DNA of 38,064 nt from Rhodoferax lacus (lineage in GTDB: Bacteria; Pseudomonadota; Gammaproteobacteria; Burkholderiales; Burkholderiaceae_C): contig NZ_QFZK01000028.1 in the NCBI RefSeq assembly GCF_003415675.1, positions 1 through 38,064 of the forward strand. The letters are read 5' to 3'. Position 1 is the stretch's first letter; every line of letters begins with the position of its first letter. Both the position numbers and the translations under genes were made by a program. This document shows positions 1 to 9,268 of this stretch, piece by piece. The notes under the pieces are model-generated. The model saw nothing but the letters and a program-made list of their open reading frames with translations. It did not search any database and was not told where the DNA came from.

Positions 1-127
1 AATGGATGTGGTCCTACAATCACGACCGCCCAAATATGGCCCTGGGCGGTTTCACCCCAAAGCAGCATCTGGCCATGGCTGCATAACTGTTCTACTTTTA
101 GGTTCAGTGGAAATCGGTGGGATTACC
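1..127 (+). mobile_element. Right end of an IS3-family insertion sequence (partial)
   Basis: The first 86 bases encode the end of an IS3-type transposase, and the non-coding tail runs to about 127, where TGGGATTACC (118-127) forms the terminal repeat. Its reverse complement GGTAATCCCA matches GGCAATCCCA at 37948-37957, the left end of an element at the other edge of the window (9 of 10 bases). The exact outer base of the element is uncertain by a few nucleotides. The element interrupts an XRE regulator gene that begins at 283 on the other strand. Confidence 0.7.
3..86 (+). CDS. IS3-family transposase OrfB, C-terminal fragment
   Basis: Reading from base 3, the last 27 codons give a tail with the order W-S-Y-N-H-D-R-P-N-x-A-L-G-G-x-T-P, ending at TAA (84-86). 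This YN-x2-RP-(N/H)-x-ALGG-x-TP signature is the conserved end of the DDE integrase (rve) domain of IS3-family OrfB transposases, which act as an OrfAB frameshift product to cut and paste the element. Only the C-terminus lies in the window, so the catalytic DDE residues cannot be seen. The family call is firm; the exact IS cannot be named. Confidence 0.75.
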   Translation, partial: WMWSYNHDRPNMALGGFTPKQHLAMAA

Positions 128-283
128 CGTGGGGTTGGCATAACCACTTTCTATACGCGAAAGATAGGTTCGGTAGATTCCGCAGCGTTCAGATAAGTCC
201 TCTTGTGAAAGATGCGCACTATGTCGCAAGGCTCGTATGCGTTGCCCCACTAGCTTCTTGTAGTCGATCACATCGGTTGTCAT
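128..283 (-). pseudogene. XRE-family HTH regulator, truncated by the IS3 element
   Basis: From an ATG at 283-281 on the minus strand the frame gives an N-terminal helix-turn-helix of the XRE/Cro type: a VGQRIRxLR first helix, SQEDLSERCG as helix 2, then YRTYLSRIESG as recognition helix and the GxANPT turn found in this family. The reading frame runs directly into the IS terminal repeat at about 127, so the end of the HTH domain and everything after it is missing. No good ribosome binding site is visible. Its place beside rep suggests a former plasmid-borne regulator. It is almost certainly inactive. Confidence 0.7.
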
Positions 284-791
284 GATGTCTGCGTCGCCAT
301 TTCGAGTTTAGGAAATGGTATTTGAAACTGTGTGCAGTCCATTCACATTGACGATCTTCGTGTTGAGAGTGAATCACAAAGTAAGTCCTTAAATACCTCT
401 ACGCGCAATAAACAGGGGTTTTCTTATTTAGATTCAACGCACTTTGACGTCTGACCATCGGCCTTTCGATACCCAAGAATCCCCTTTTCTATACCTTGTT
501 CGCCGAACTTCTACAGGAACTGCTACCGGCTTCTATAAGCCCGCTACCAAGTGTTTAGCGATCCCTGGGCTGCGATCCAATAGCCAAATAACCGTCCAAA
601 TCCGCCTATTTTCGCCCCCAAGGGGCCTGGAAATACCATTAGCAGATTTTTTGGAGACACGAAATTCTCAAATTGTCAGGACTTTGTCTCAAGTCTCCCC
701 TCTTGAATACGCATTTGGCCTTCACATTGCGTTGTGTCATTCTGGACTATCGGAAAAGTTTTTACGCTTCCGATACTTGAGGGAGTTATGT
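284..791. other. Leader of the replication operon; possible origin region, no clear iterons
   Basis: About 500 bases lie between the broken XRE gene and the chosen rep start. The part near 380-440 is A/T-richer than its surroundings, and one short inverted pair is visible (ATTCAC 341-346, GTGAAT 369-374). I do not see the direct repeats (iterons) expected at a Rep_3 origin. The rep frame stays open upstream to a TTG at 444, but the translation there (about 116 residues) has no recognisable domain, so it is treated as leader. Confidence 0.35.
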
Positions 792-2123
792 ATGGGTTTC
801 ACTACACACAGTTCCACTTTTAAAAAGCCCAACTCTGCGTTGGTGATGATGCCTAAAGTCGGAAAACTGACAGCGATCACACGGAAAATATTCAATGTGA
901 TGCTACAGGTGACGCAAAGTCAGATTGCGGAACTGTCTAGGACAGGCCATGGACTGCAGGCAACCCACCGCTTTAGCGCCCGCCTGAGTGCCCTTGTGGC
1001 TCCGATTGAGATTGGCGATTCGAATTTGATTAGCTATGTCAAGAACTCCTTGCGTGAAATGCGCAGGGTCGAATTGGATTGGGAGGCGCCAGATGCCAAT
1101 AGCGATGTTATCTGGACCAACATGAGTCTCTTATCGGAAGTGCGGATCGTCCGTGACAAACGCCGCAATGTCTTGTATGTTGAATGGGCCTTACCTCCAG
1201 GCTTGCTGGAAGTCATTGCAGATCCGGTCCGGTTTACGCCGATTGATATCGCACAGATGGCCCGCCTACGTACCTATGCCGCCGTGGCCCTGTACGAAAT
1301 CTGCTCGCGGTATCGTAGCAACCCCAGCGGCGTGACCAGTGAACAGCACGTTGACTGGTGGATTGGCGCCCTGTCGCAGAGTCCTTTGCCCATTGACCCC
1401 ATAACCAAGCTGCCAAAATCCAGAAACTGGAGCAAATTCAAAGACGACCAGCTCAATGCGGCCATTGAGGAAATCAATCACAAGTCGGATCTGCTTATCG
1501 AGCTGATGGAGCAGAAGACCGGCCGCAAATTGACTTCTGCACAGTTTCGCGTGGCACGCAAGCCCTCGCCTGTTCAGGCTAGCCTGCCCAAGCTAAGCGT
1601 GTCACTGGCACGGGCCGCAAGTCAGCTGGGTTTGAGCCTGTCGGAGATTTCCAATTTGCTGAAGCAAGGGCATGGTGAGTCTGTGCTCCATATCGCCATG
1701 GACAGACTCCAAGTTCGCTTGGCACGACAGGACCTACCTACTGTCGATTGCCGCTCTGCCTACTTACGTGCGGTACTCAATGAAACGGGTAGCTATGTGG
1801 CGTCATCGTCTGCATTGCCTGTGAATCCCGCGCCCGTACAAGACCTTGATCAAGACCTGGTACCCGCACTCACTCACAAGGAGCAGCGCCGGTCTATCCT
1901 GCGCGATGAATTGCTGCATCTGGGCCATGCACAACAGAGCGGCTACGCACATATTGCCCTGCAACGACTGCAATCCATGGGCATGGCCAACTCCTCGTTG
2001 TCCCACAAAGTTGCCAATGGGGATTGGAGTTCGGGCCTGTTGCTGAGCAAGATGATCGAGGCTTATGCCATGGAAAGGTACGGACTGAGTTGGAGTCTGG
2101 AGCCGCAACAGGAGACAACATGA
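792..2123 (+). CDS. Rep_3-family plasmid replication initiator
   Basis: This is a 443-residue protein. Residues about 15-200 look like a Rep_3 (RepA/RepB/pi-type) initiator: a KxNSALVxMPKVGKLT-like opening, where the winged-helix region starts, then SYVKNSLREMRRVELDWEA and LRTYAAVALYEICSRY segments typical of the paired winged helices that bind origin iterons. The C-terminal 200 residues are variable and helical. The start is set by GGGAG at 781-785, six bases before ATG 792; the frame continues to TTG 444 without recognisable homology. The stop overlaps the dnaB-like start (ATGA), so the two are probably co-translated. This gene is the main evidence that the window is part of a plasmid. The family call is good; the plasmid type cannot be assigned. 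Confidence 0.75.
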   Translation: MGFTTHSSTFKKPNSALVMMPKVGKLTAITRKIFNVMLQVTQSQIAELSRTGHGLQATHRFSARLSALVAPIEIGDSNLISYVKNSLREMRRVELDWEAPDANSDVIWTNMSLLSEVRIVRDKRRNVLYVEWALPPGLLEVIADPVRFTPIDIAQMARLRTYAAVALYEICSRYRSNPSGVTSEQHVDWWIGALSQSPLPIDPITKLPKSRNWSKFKDDQLNAAIEEINHKSDLLIELMEQKTGRKLTSAQFRVARKPSPVQASLPKLSVSLARAASQLGLSLSEISNLLKQGHGESVLHIAMDRLQVRLARQDLPTVDCRSAYLRAVLNETGSYVASSSALPVNPAPVQDLDQDLVPALTHKEQRRSILRDELLHLGHAQQSGYAHIALQRLQSMGMANSSLSHKVANGDWSSGLLLSKMIEAYAMERYGLSWSLEPQQETT

Positions 2124-3493
2124 GTGATCAGGACGCAGTGGTTTTGGCCAAACTGCGTGTTCCACCCCAAGCGGTAGAGGCAGAAGCCAGTCTCTTGGGT
2201 GCACTATTGCTGAATAACGCAAACTTTGAACTCATTGCCGATCTGGTGGTGGCGGATGATTTTTACCTTTACCAGAACCAGACCGTTTTTCGTGCCATTT
2301 CTGAGCTTGTTCAAAGCTCGCGCCCGGCAGATGTCATTACGACACACGCCTACATTCAGAGCATGGCGCAGACGCATTCCGTTGAAGGCATTGACTACCT
2401 CAATGCACTGGCTCAGTATGTGCCCAGTACATCGAACATCCGAAATTACGCTGAACTGGTACGTGAGCGATCAATCTTGCGTCAGTTGGTACAAGCTGGT
2501 GATGCGATAGCGGCAAATGCCTTCAATGCGGCGGGCCAATCCTCATCCAGCGTACTTGAGCATGCGGAAAGGCTGATCCTGTCTGTCGGTGCGCGCGGCC
2601 ACATGCACGAAACCGCCAAAGCCCTAGGTCCCCAGATTGCGCGATTTTTGAGCCAACTGCAGGAGCGCGCTGACTGCCCGGGGCAGAAGTGCAGTGTGCA
2701 GACTGGCTTTACGGACTTGGACCAGGTCACAGACGGGTTCCAATCTGGCGATCTGGTGGTGATTGCCGGGCGACCCTCCATGGGTAAAACGTCTATCGCC
2801 ATGAATATCGCGGAACACTGCGCCATCCGGCAAAAATTGCCAGTGCTGGTCTTCTCACTGGAAATGTCCGCTGATCAACTCACCCAGCGTATCGTGGGCT
2901 CCGTTGGCCGGGTCAATCAGAAGGACCTCCGGAGCGGCATGCTGAGCGAGCACGAATGGGGAAGAGTCAGCGAGGCGGTTGAGGGGCTGCGAGGAGCCGT
3001 GCTGGACATTCAGGATATGGGCGTGGACACAGTCGCCGGTATTCGCACTGTCGCCCGCAGAACGGCAAGACGCCACAAGGGACTCGGACTGATGGTTGTC
3101 GACTACCTGCAACTGCTGGGAGTATCAGCCGACAGGTCAGGGGTGGAGAACCGCGCAAATGAAGTGGCCCAGATTTCGCGTGGGCTGAAGTTGCTGGCCA
3201 AAGAACTGCAGTGCCCTGTCATCGCCCTGTCGCAGCTCAATCGCAGCGTCGAGTCACGTATTGACAAGCGGCCGCTTATGAGTGACCTGCGTGATTCAGG
3301 CGCCATTGAACAGGACGCAGACACCATTCTGTTTGTGTATCGAGATGAGGTTTACAGCAAGGAGGCCTGCAAGGATCCCGGCGTGGCAGAGATCATCATC
3401 GGCAAGCAGCGCAACGGACCTACTGGTACGGTTCGTCTGGCCTGGTCGCCTACCTTGAGCCGTTTTGACAATCTGGTGCGTCCATCCTCTTGA
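2120..3493 (+). CDS. dnaB: Replicative DNA helicase, DnaB family, plasmid-encoded
   Basis: This 457-residue protein has the normal length and layout of DnaB: an N-terminal domain beginning PPQAVEAEASLLGALL (about 15-30), a linker, and a RecA-like helicase domain with Walker A GRPSMGKTS (217-225), Walker B MVVDYLQLL, and the SQLNRSVE...SDLRDSGAIEQDAD motif near the end. It would form a hexameric ring that unwinds the replicon. The ATG at 2120 overlaps the rep stop by four bases, so a longer version starting inside rep is not favoured. A helicase encoded next to a plasmid initiator suggests the replicon brings its own helicase instead of relying only on that of the host. Confidence 0.9.
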   Translation: MSDQDAVVLAKLRVPPQAVEAEASLLGALLLNNANFELIADLVVADDFYLYQNQTVFRAISELVQSSRPADVITTHAYIQSMAQTHSVEGIDYLNALAQYVPSTSNIRNYAELVRERSILRQLVQAGDAIAANAFNAAGQSSSSVLEHAERLILSVGARGHMHETAKALGPQIARFLSQLQERADCPGQKCSVQTGFTDLDQVTDGFQSGDLVVIAGRPSMGKTSIAMNIAEHCAIRQKLPVLVFSLEMSADQLTQRIVGSVGRVNQKDLRSGMLSEHEWGRVSEAVEGLRGAVLDIQDMGVDTVAGIRTVARRTARRHKGLGLMVVDYLQLLGVSADRSGVENRANEVAQISRGLKLLAKELQCPVIALSQLNRSVESRIDKRPLMSDLRDSGAIEQDADTILFVYRDEVYSKEACKDPGVAEIIIGKQRNGPTGTVRLAWSPTLSRFDNLVRPSS

Positions 3494-3556
3494 CAAGGCC
3501 GTCCAGACCTTGTGAATGCGCAATCGCTGTCTTGGCATTGCGCCCACACTGCTACC

Positions 3557-4939
3557 ATGGCTTCTGTATTCGAACGCTTTCTGTTTGCGGCGACTGCACT
3601 GGATGTGCGGGTGGCGGGTTGTGCCAAGGCTGTGGACATTACGGCTCGCCAGCAGGTGCGTCTGTCTCGCTTGCTCTACAGTCTGGCCCACGGCAACAGT
3701 CTGTATGCGCCCTATTTGCGCGATTTTCTGGATGGCAGCACCCATCTGCAAACGCTGCCGGTCTTTCAGCGCAGCGATTTGATGCAAGACTTCGACAAAT
3801 GGGTGACTGACCCGGAGATCCGTCTGGTCGATTTGCAGGAATTCACCAACGATCCGGGCCGCATCGGCGAACCATATAACGGCAAATACACGGTCTGGAA
3901 GAGTTCCGGCACCGCAGGTCAGCCGGGCTTTTTTGTGCAGGATCCCTCTGCCATGGCGGTATACGATGCGCTCGAGGCTTACCGATGTCTTCCCAGTGTT
4001 CCTCTGCAACGCTACTTGGACCCTCTGTTCCTGAACGAGCGCATCGCCTTTGTGGGGGCCACCAGCGGCCACTTTGCGAGCATGGTGTCGGTACGCAGGC
4101 TGGCAGATATCAATCCCTGGATGGCTCAGGTGATCCGCAGCTTCTCCATCCTGCAGCCCACAGTGGCCCTGGTGAAGCAACTCAATGACTGTCTTCCTAG
4201 CATTCTCGCCACCTACCCAACGGTTGCCAGCATGCTTGCCGAGCAGACCGCCATGGGCACCCTCCACATTGCGCCCAGCGAGGTTTGGTGTGGTGGTGAA
4301 ACCTTGAGCGCCGCGGCACGCACCCGCATCGAGCACGTCTGGCACTGTCGCGTCACCAACAACTATGGTGCATCCGAGTTCCCAACTATGGCCTCCGAGT
4401 GCTCGCTTGGGCACATGCACCTGAACAGCGACTGGGTAATTCTGGAGCCCGTCGACGAGCATTTCAAACCAGTCCCGCCCGGCCATGTCTCGGCAACCAC
4501 GCTGCTTACAAACCTGGCCAATACAGTGCAACCGGTGCTTCGTTACGACATCGGAGATCAGCTCACCTTCATGGACCGGCCCTGTGCCTGTGGTTCACCC
4601 CTACCAGTTATTTACGTCACAGGTCGCAATGATGCGTCCTTGAGGATGCGGGCTGAACATGGCGAATCGGTTGTGCTCTTGCCAATGGCGCTGACCACGG
4701 TGCTGGAGGAACAGGGGCATCTGTTTGAGTTCCAGTTGCGACGGGTCGACGGACAGACGCTGGAGCTGGCTATCCCCCAGAGTGGTGTGCAGGGCGACGC
4801 CGCCATAGAACGGGCTTGCACAGCGTTGCAGCAATTTTTACAAATGCAAGGCTTGAGCCAAACCCGTATTGTGCGTCGAACAGGCACAGCATTGCAGCGC
4901 GGTAGCAGTGGGAAAGCCCCACGTGTGTTGGCCGAATGA
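3557..4939 (+). CDS. CapK/PaaK-like adenylate-forming enzyme
   Basis: The protein is about 460 residues. Motifs of the phenylacetate-CoA ligase/coenzyme F390 synthetase (CapK) branch of the ANL superfamily are visible in order: the phosphate loop KSSGTAGQPG, NNYGASEF (A5-like), VLRYDIGD (A7-like), a CACGSPLP segment and GRNDASLRM (A8-like). Enzymes of this branch activate carboxylic acids as acyl-adenylates; the substrate here is unknown. ATG 3557 gives the family-like N-terminus; a GTG at 3512 is possible, and neither has a clear ribosome binding site. It ends 62 bases before the Pel operon on the same strand, and CapK-like proteins occur in polysaccharide loci, so it may modify or prime the Pel polymer; that is inference. 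Confidence 0.75.
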   Translation: MASVFERFLFAATALDVRVAGCAKAVDITARQQVRLSRLLYSLAHGNSLYAPYLRDFLDGSTHLQTLPVFQRSDLMQDFDKWVTDPEIRLVDLQEFTNDPGRIGEPYNGKYTVWKSSGTAGQPGFFVQDPSAMAVYDALEAYRCLPSVPLQRYLDPLFLNERIAFVGATSGHFASMVSVRRLADINPWMAQVIRSFSILQPTVALVKQLNDCLPSILATYPTVASMLAEQTAMGTLHIAPSEVWCGGETLSAAARTRIEHVWHCRVTNNYGASEFPTMASECSLGHMHLNSDWVILEPVDEHFKPVPPGHVSATTLLTNLANTVQPVLRYDIGDQLTFMDRPCACGSPLPVIYVTGRNDASLRMRAEHGESVVLLPMALTTVLEEQGHLFEFQLRRVDGQTLELAIPQSGVQGDAAIERACTALQQFLQMQGLSQTRIVRRTGTALQRGSSGKAPRVLAE

Positions 4940-5001
4940 CAATTCTCAACGGCATCTGAAGCCCAGACACGTACTGTAGGAAGCCTGCAATCAGGGAACC
5001 T

Positions 5002-5844
5002 ATGATCTATAGTACTTTACGTTCAATCAGTTGGTGGTTGCCTATCGGCCTACTGGCATGGTGCAGCCACAACATGGCGGCCACTGTGGCATCAACCGCC
5101 TTCTATTACGGCTCTCCGCTCCCCGTGGCAAGTCTTGCGACTTACGACCGCGTTGTGGTGGAGGCCGACAATGTTGTCAACCTCGAGGCCTTGCGTTCAG
5201 GTGGCGCCAAGGTATTTGCCTATCTAAGCGTAGGAGAGGCAGAGGGCTGGCGGGAGTCATCGCGCAATCTGCCCAGTGAACTTTTTCGCGGCAGCAATTC
5301 CCAATGGCAGAGCCGCGTTGCGGATCTGACCCAACCAGGATGGAAGCAATATCTGCTGGAAAACCGTATGGCGCGGCTGTGGGACAAGGGTTACCGTGGA
5401 TTTTTTCTGGACACCCTCGACAGCTACCAACTCGGTACACCGACGCCTCAGATGCAGCATTTGCAGGCGCAAGCGCTGATCGACATCATTCTTTCCATGC
5501 ACAAGCGCTTTCCCGGCTTGGAACTGATTTTCAACCGCGGCTTTGAAATCTTGCCCGACGTCGGGAAACTGGCCGTTGGATTGGTGGCCGAATCGCTATT
5601 TCAAAGTTGGAATCCCATCACGCAGTCCTATGGCCCGGTGTCTGAGAGTGACCGGGAATGGCTGCTGACCCGTCTGAATGAGGCTCGTGACCGTTACGGA
5701 CTGCCGGTCACCGTGATTGACTATGTGGCGCCGGATCGGGCCCCATTGGCCGAAGAGACCGCCCGCCGCATTGCCGCCTTGGGCTTTTATCCTTGGGTCG
5801 CAACACCCAGTTTGGACGTGGTTTACAGCTGGAGGCAAGAATGA
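5002..5844 (+). CDS. pelA: PelA N-terminal half: GH114-like glycoside hydrolase
   Basis: This 280-residue protein matches only the hydrolase domain of PelA (about 950 residues in Pseudomonas). It starts with a signal peptide (hydrophobic to about residue 28), then AFYYGSPLPVASLATYDRVVVE, a barrel with KVFAYLSVGE, GFFLDTLDS (D137, D140) and LVAESLF (E197). The Asp and Glu correspond to the catalytic pair of PelA/alpha-1,4-polygalactosaminidases. It would cleave Pel polymer in the periplasm. ATG 5002 follows AGGGA. The stop overlaps the pelB start (ATGA). The deacetylase half that normally follows in the same chain is absent here; a separate deacetylase gene ends the operon (14853-16787). Confidence 0.88.
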   Translation: MIYSTLRSISWWLPIGLLAWCSHNMAATVASTAFYYGSPLPVASLATYDRVVVEADNVVNLEALRSGGAKVFAYLSVGEAEGWRESSRNLPSELFRGSNSQWQSRVADLTQPGWKQYLLENRMARLWDKGYRGFFLDTLDSYQLGTPTPQMQHLQAQALIDIILSMHKRFPGLELIFNRGFEILPDVGKLAVGLVAESLFQSWNPITQSYGPVSESDREWLLTRLNEARDRYGLPVTVIDYVAPDRAPLAEETARRIAALGFYPWVATPSLDVVYSWRQE

Positions 5845-8800
5845 AGGCGCATAGCACATGGGTGGTCCTGTGCGTCGGCCTGTTGCCGCTGCCCGGCTTG
5901 GAACGTGTATGTGCGGCGCCATTGGCTGCTCCTGCTGCCACCAACGATACGCAGACCCTGTGGCTGCGCTCGCGTGTCCAGGCAGCCGCGGTACACATGG
6001 CGGCGATAGAGCAGCTATACAGCAACTGGAGCGCACAGGCCCCTGGTAGTCCGGAGCGCGACAGAATGACCCCCCCGCTGCTGGGTCAATTGCAATCGCT
6101 GCAAGCAGAAGCAGTCAACCCGAACGCCCTGCAGCGTGCGGCCACCATCAGTCTGGCACTGGTCCAGCCCGGAATGGCCGCCCGGCTGTACCAGCAACTG
6201 GCCCGGATCGACCCCAACCGAGCGGTGGAGTGGCTGGAACATTCAGCTCAGCAGTACCTGGCCAGCGGAGCACCTGGACAGGCCGCTGCACTTTATGAGT
6301 TGGCCGGAAAGAAGATGCCCAAGGGCGCGTCACGCCTGCGCCTCACCATGTTGGCAATGAATGCGCACTTGGCCAATCGTGATGGCCGGCGCGCCTTGCG
6401 ACTCGCCAAGGCAAATGCTGCACTCTTCGCCCAAAACAACGAGTTCATGCAGCAGGCCGTCGGCATAGCTATTGCCCAAAATGATCTTCAGTGGGCAAAG
6501 GGCGCAGGACGCAAACTGCTGGCACTGTCTCCAAAAGACCCCGCACAACTTGAACGGCAAATACAGCTGGAGCTTGCAGCCCATGACCTGGATGCGGCGC
6601 GCGCACTGGCACAGCAGCAGGTGCAACTTCAGCCCGACAACGTAGCGCAGCGCACCCGCTTGGCACGTATTGCAGATTGGTCAGGGCAACCCGAACTTGC
6701 ACTGCTGCATTGGCAACACCTAGCCCGCACGGTGCCTAGCCCGGAAGTGTTGGAGCGGACTTTGCAGGTAGCCCTTGCTCTGGAGCGGGATGCGGTATGG
6801 CTCAAGACCGCACACCAAGTCAGTCTGGTGCGCGCCCTGACAGGTGAAGAACTGCAAGGGCTTGCCCACATCACGGCCCGCGCTCAAGCGCCCGGCACCG
6901 TGGTGGAATTTTTGGAAGACTATTCTCAGCGACGGCCGATGCCGGCAGCGCTTTGGCAGGCGCTGGCTACAGCGCAGGAACAACTCGGACATTATTCTGC
7001 AGCACTGGCAATATGGCAAAGCGCCGATGGCTTGGAAGAACCCACAGCGGCGATGGCGCGTGCACACCTGCTGCTGCTGCTGGAACGGCCACAGCAAGCA
7101 CTCGACGAACTGCGCGCAGAACGTCCAAAGGTCAGCCCTGAACATCTCGATTTTTGGCGGGCCCAAGGTGATTTGGAGTGGGACTACGGTTCAAGAACTG
7201 ATGCCCTGGATGCCTACGTCAAGGTCTGGACAAGCGGTTCAACGGACACCCACGCTGCTGAGCGGCTTATTGCAGGATGGGCAGAACAGGGCGAATGGGA
7301 GCAGGCCGTCACATTGGCTTGGGAAGCTTATCAACGCCTGGATCAACCACGTTGGCTGTTGCTGGCTATGGACGCAGCCGCACGCGGCGAACAATGGGAC
7401 CTATTGCACCGTGCAGCGGCCCGTGCACAAGATGTTGAAGCGCGTTTGGCCGACAGTGAAATGTACTGGCTGCTTAAGGCGCACGTAGCGGCCCACGAAC
7501 AACACAATGACTTGGCCCTTGAAGCCTATCGGCACGCGCTGACATTGAATCCCAATGCGGTGCCCTTGCGTGTGCAGTTGCTGGTCATGACGCTGGCCGA
7601 TGGTCTGGAGCCGCAACTGGCCGAGCAATTGCAACAGTGGCAAGCTGAAGCGCAAGAGCAGTCCGACTACTGGCCGGTTTTTGCCTTGGGTCGTTTGCAC
7701 CTGCGGCAGTTGATGGACTCCATGGACTGGTTTGAGCGCCAAGTGCTGATCCAGCCCCAGGACTACCGCTGGCAAGCCGACTACCTCTATTGGCTGGGTC
7801 GCATTGATCCACAAACTCTGGAGCCTGGGACCAGGCAGGATATCCTGGGACGGATGCAAGCCCTCTTGCTGCGCCAGGACCTGCCCCAAGACAAGGGCCA
7901 GGCAGAAATGCTGTTGAGCCTGGCCGCCGTAGCACGTGCCTGGGAGGGAGACCGCGCATCTGATGCGGTGCTGCAGGACATACTGACACTGGGCTATGGG
8001 CAAGCGCCGGTATTCCAATTGCTGGTGGATTCGAGCCTGTCGCGCAAGGATGTCGACGCGGCACGCCGTTGGCTGCAAAGCGCTGAAGCGCAAAAGCTAG
8101 AAATGCCGGCTTACCAGCACTTGGCACTTGCACTCCAAACCAACGACCTGGCGGCCATAGAGCAGGTCCTAGGTGAGCGCGGTAATGCACTCGGTGCCGC
8201 CGACCGGGTGAGCGCTTTGCGCCGATTGGGCCGCAACGCGGAGGCTCTGGCCCTGGCTGACCGGGAACTGCTGGACGCGCCGCTTGCTTCCAAAGATCGC
8301 CTGCAAGAGCAGCGTGATGCCTTGCGCCTGCAGCAATCCAGTGAGGTGACACTGGGTTACCGGGCGCGGGACTTTGCCGGATTCAAGCTGGGCATCACCG
8401 AGTTGGCCGGCAGCTTTGCCACCGATACAGCCCGCCTGAAATTCCGCGTTGCTCATAACAACTTGAGCAGTGACGGTCTGCAAGTTCTGACCGACCACGT
8501 GGATGCTGAGAACGAGCTTGCTCTGACGGCCGAGTTGCAGCAGCAGGCCGACCCGGTGGAAATCACCCTGGGCGCCAATGCGCGCACGGACAACACACTG
8601 CTCTTTGCCCGGCTGGATTGGGCGCATGCCCTTGAGGCGAACAACAGCATGCACCTGGACCTGCAGTTACATAACCTGTCCGACCTTACTCCGGCACTAC
8701 GCCTAGTGGGCAGCCAAGACAAAGTGGCGTGGGTCCTGCACCACACAGCGTCGGACTCGCTGGTCGGACATGTGGGCTTGGCATGGCAACAGTTCAACAG

Positions 8801-9266
8801 CCGCAGCGGTGTCTTTCTGGGGCAGGGCTACCGCACCGAGGCCGCGCTGGAGAAGACCCTTTCGACCACGGAACCCCACTGGTCCGTGCGCCTATCCGGC
8901 AGCAGTGACAACAATCGCTTGGCCGATGGTCTGCCCTCCGATGTGTCGGGTTCGTTGCTTCCTGCCGGTCAGACCATACGCAATGTTATTGCGAGCAATT
9001 TCAGCACTGCCGGGATTGGGACCACGCTGAACTGGGGAATGTCCGATGGCCTGCTCCGGAGCACCTCCGGCATGCTCGATGCTTGGGCCGGGCAGCAGTG
9101 GCCTAGCAACGAAAACGCCTACGCCGTGCGTGCGGGCATTCACATTCCCCTCAACGCGACCGGTACCGCCCGGGTCCGCTTGGAGGGTCATTACACCAAT
9201 GTGGTGGGCGGCGCTACTGCACAAGCCGACCGGGGTCTTGGCATGTTGCTGCAATACCGGTTCTGA
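5841..9266 (+). CDS. pelB: PelB: TPR scaffold and outer-membrane beta-barrel exporter
   Basis: The 1141-residue protein is close to Pseudomonas PelB (about 1190) and has the same plan. A hydrophobic N-terminus with an AAP processing-like site is followed by many helical TPR repeats (about residues 60-820; for example the AALYELAGKKMP, DLDAARALAQQQVQLQPDN and DLALEAYRHALTLNPNAVPLR units). The last 300 residues alternate in beta-barrel fashion and end with LGMLLQYRF, a terminal aromatic typical of BAM substrates. PelB guides and exports the polymer across the outer membrane, normally together with the PelC ring. The start overlaps the PelA-hydrolase stop (ATGA) with GGAGG just upstream. pelD starts two bases after the stop. 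No pelC follows, unlike in the classical operon. Confidence 0.9.
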   Translation: MKAHSTWVVLCVGLLPLPGLERVCAAPLAAPAATNDTQTLWLRSRVQAAAVHMAAIEQLYSNWSAQAPGSPERDRMTPPLLGQLQSLQAEAVNPNALQRAATISLALVQPGMAARLYQQLARIDPNRAVEWLEHSAQQYLASGAPGQAAALYELAGKKMPKGASRLRLTMLAMNAHLANRDGRRALRLAKANAALFAQNNEFMQQAVGIAIAQNDLQWAKGAGRKLLALSPKDPAQLERQIQLELAAHDLDAARALAQQQVQLQPDNVAQRTRLARIADWSGQPELALLHWQHLARTVPSPEVLERTLQVALALERDAVWLKTAHQVSLVRALTGEELQGLAHITARAQAPGTVVEFLEDYSQRRPMPAALWQALATAQEQLGHYSAALAIWQSADGLEEPTAAMARAHLLLLLERPQQALDELRAERPKVSPEHLDFWRAQGDLEWDYGSRTDALDAYVKVWTSGSTDTHAAERLIAGWAEQGEWEQAVTLAWEAYQRLDQPRWLLLAMDAAARGEQWDLLHRAAARAQDVEARLADSEMYWLLKAHVAAHEQHNDLALEAYRHALTLNPNAVPLRVQLLVMTLADGLEPQLAEQLQQWQAEAQEQSDYWPVFALGRLHLRQLMDSMDWFERQVLIQPQDYRWQADYLYWLGRIDPQTLEPGTRQDILGRMQALLLRQDLPQDKGQAEMLLSLAAVARAWEGDRASDAVLQDILTLGYGQAPVFQLLVDSSLSRKDVDAARRWLQSAEAQKLEMPAYQHLALALQTNDLAAIEQVLGERGNALGAADRVSALRRLGRNAEALALADRELLDAPLASKDRLQEQRDALRLQQSSEVTLGYRARDFAGFKLGITELAGSFATDTARLKFRVAHNNLSSDGLQVLTDHVDAENELALTAELQQQADPVEITLGANARTDNTLLFARLDWAHALEANNSMHLDLQLHNLSDLTPALRLVGSQDKVAWVLHHTASDSLVGHVGLAWQQFNSRSGVFLGQGYRTEAALEKTLSTTEPHWSVRLSGSSDNNRLADGLPSDVSGSLLPAGQTIRNVIASNFSTAGIGTTLNWGMSDGLLRSTSGMLDAWAGQQWPSNENAYAVRAGIHIPLNATGTARVRLEGHYTNVVGGATAQADRGLGMLLQYRF

Positions 9267-9268
9267 CC

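Noticed and set aside
2..196. Open frame of 64 codons at the left edge
   Set aside because: It is a shifted frame over the transposase end and IS tail; the frame from base 3 carries the IS3 OrfB signature.
444..791. Open frame upstream of the rep start (TTG 444)
   Set aside because: The extra 116 residues have no family resemblance, the start is TTG without a ribosome binding site, and GGGAG supports ATG 792.
3296..4531. Long open frame (411 codons) on the minus strand
   Set aside because: It is antisense to the CapK-like gene and the dnaB end; it has no domain and low-complexity, His/Gln-rich composition typical of shadow frames in G/C-rich genes.
7401..8352. Two long minus-strand frames opposite pelB
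   Set aside because: They mirror the codon pattern of pelB and show no domain or ribosome binding site.
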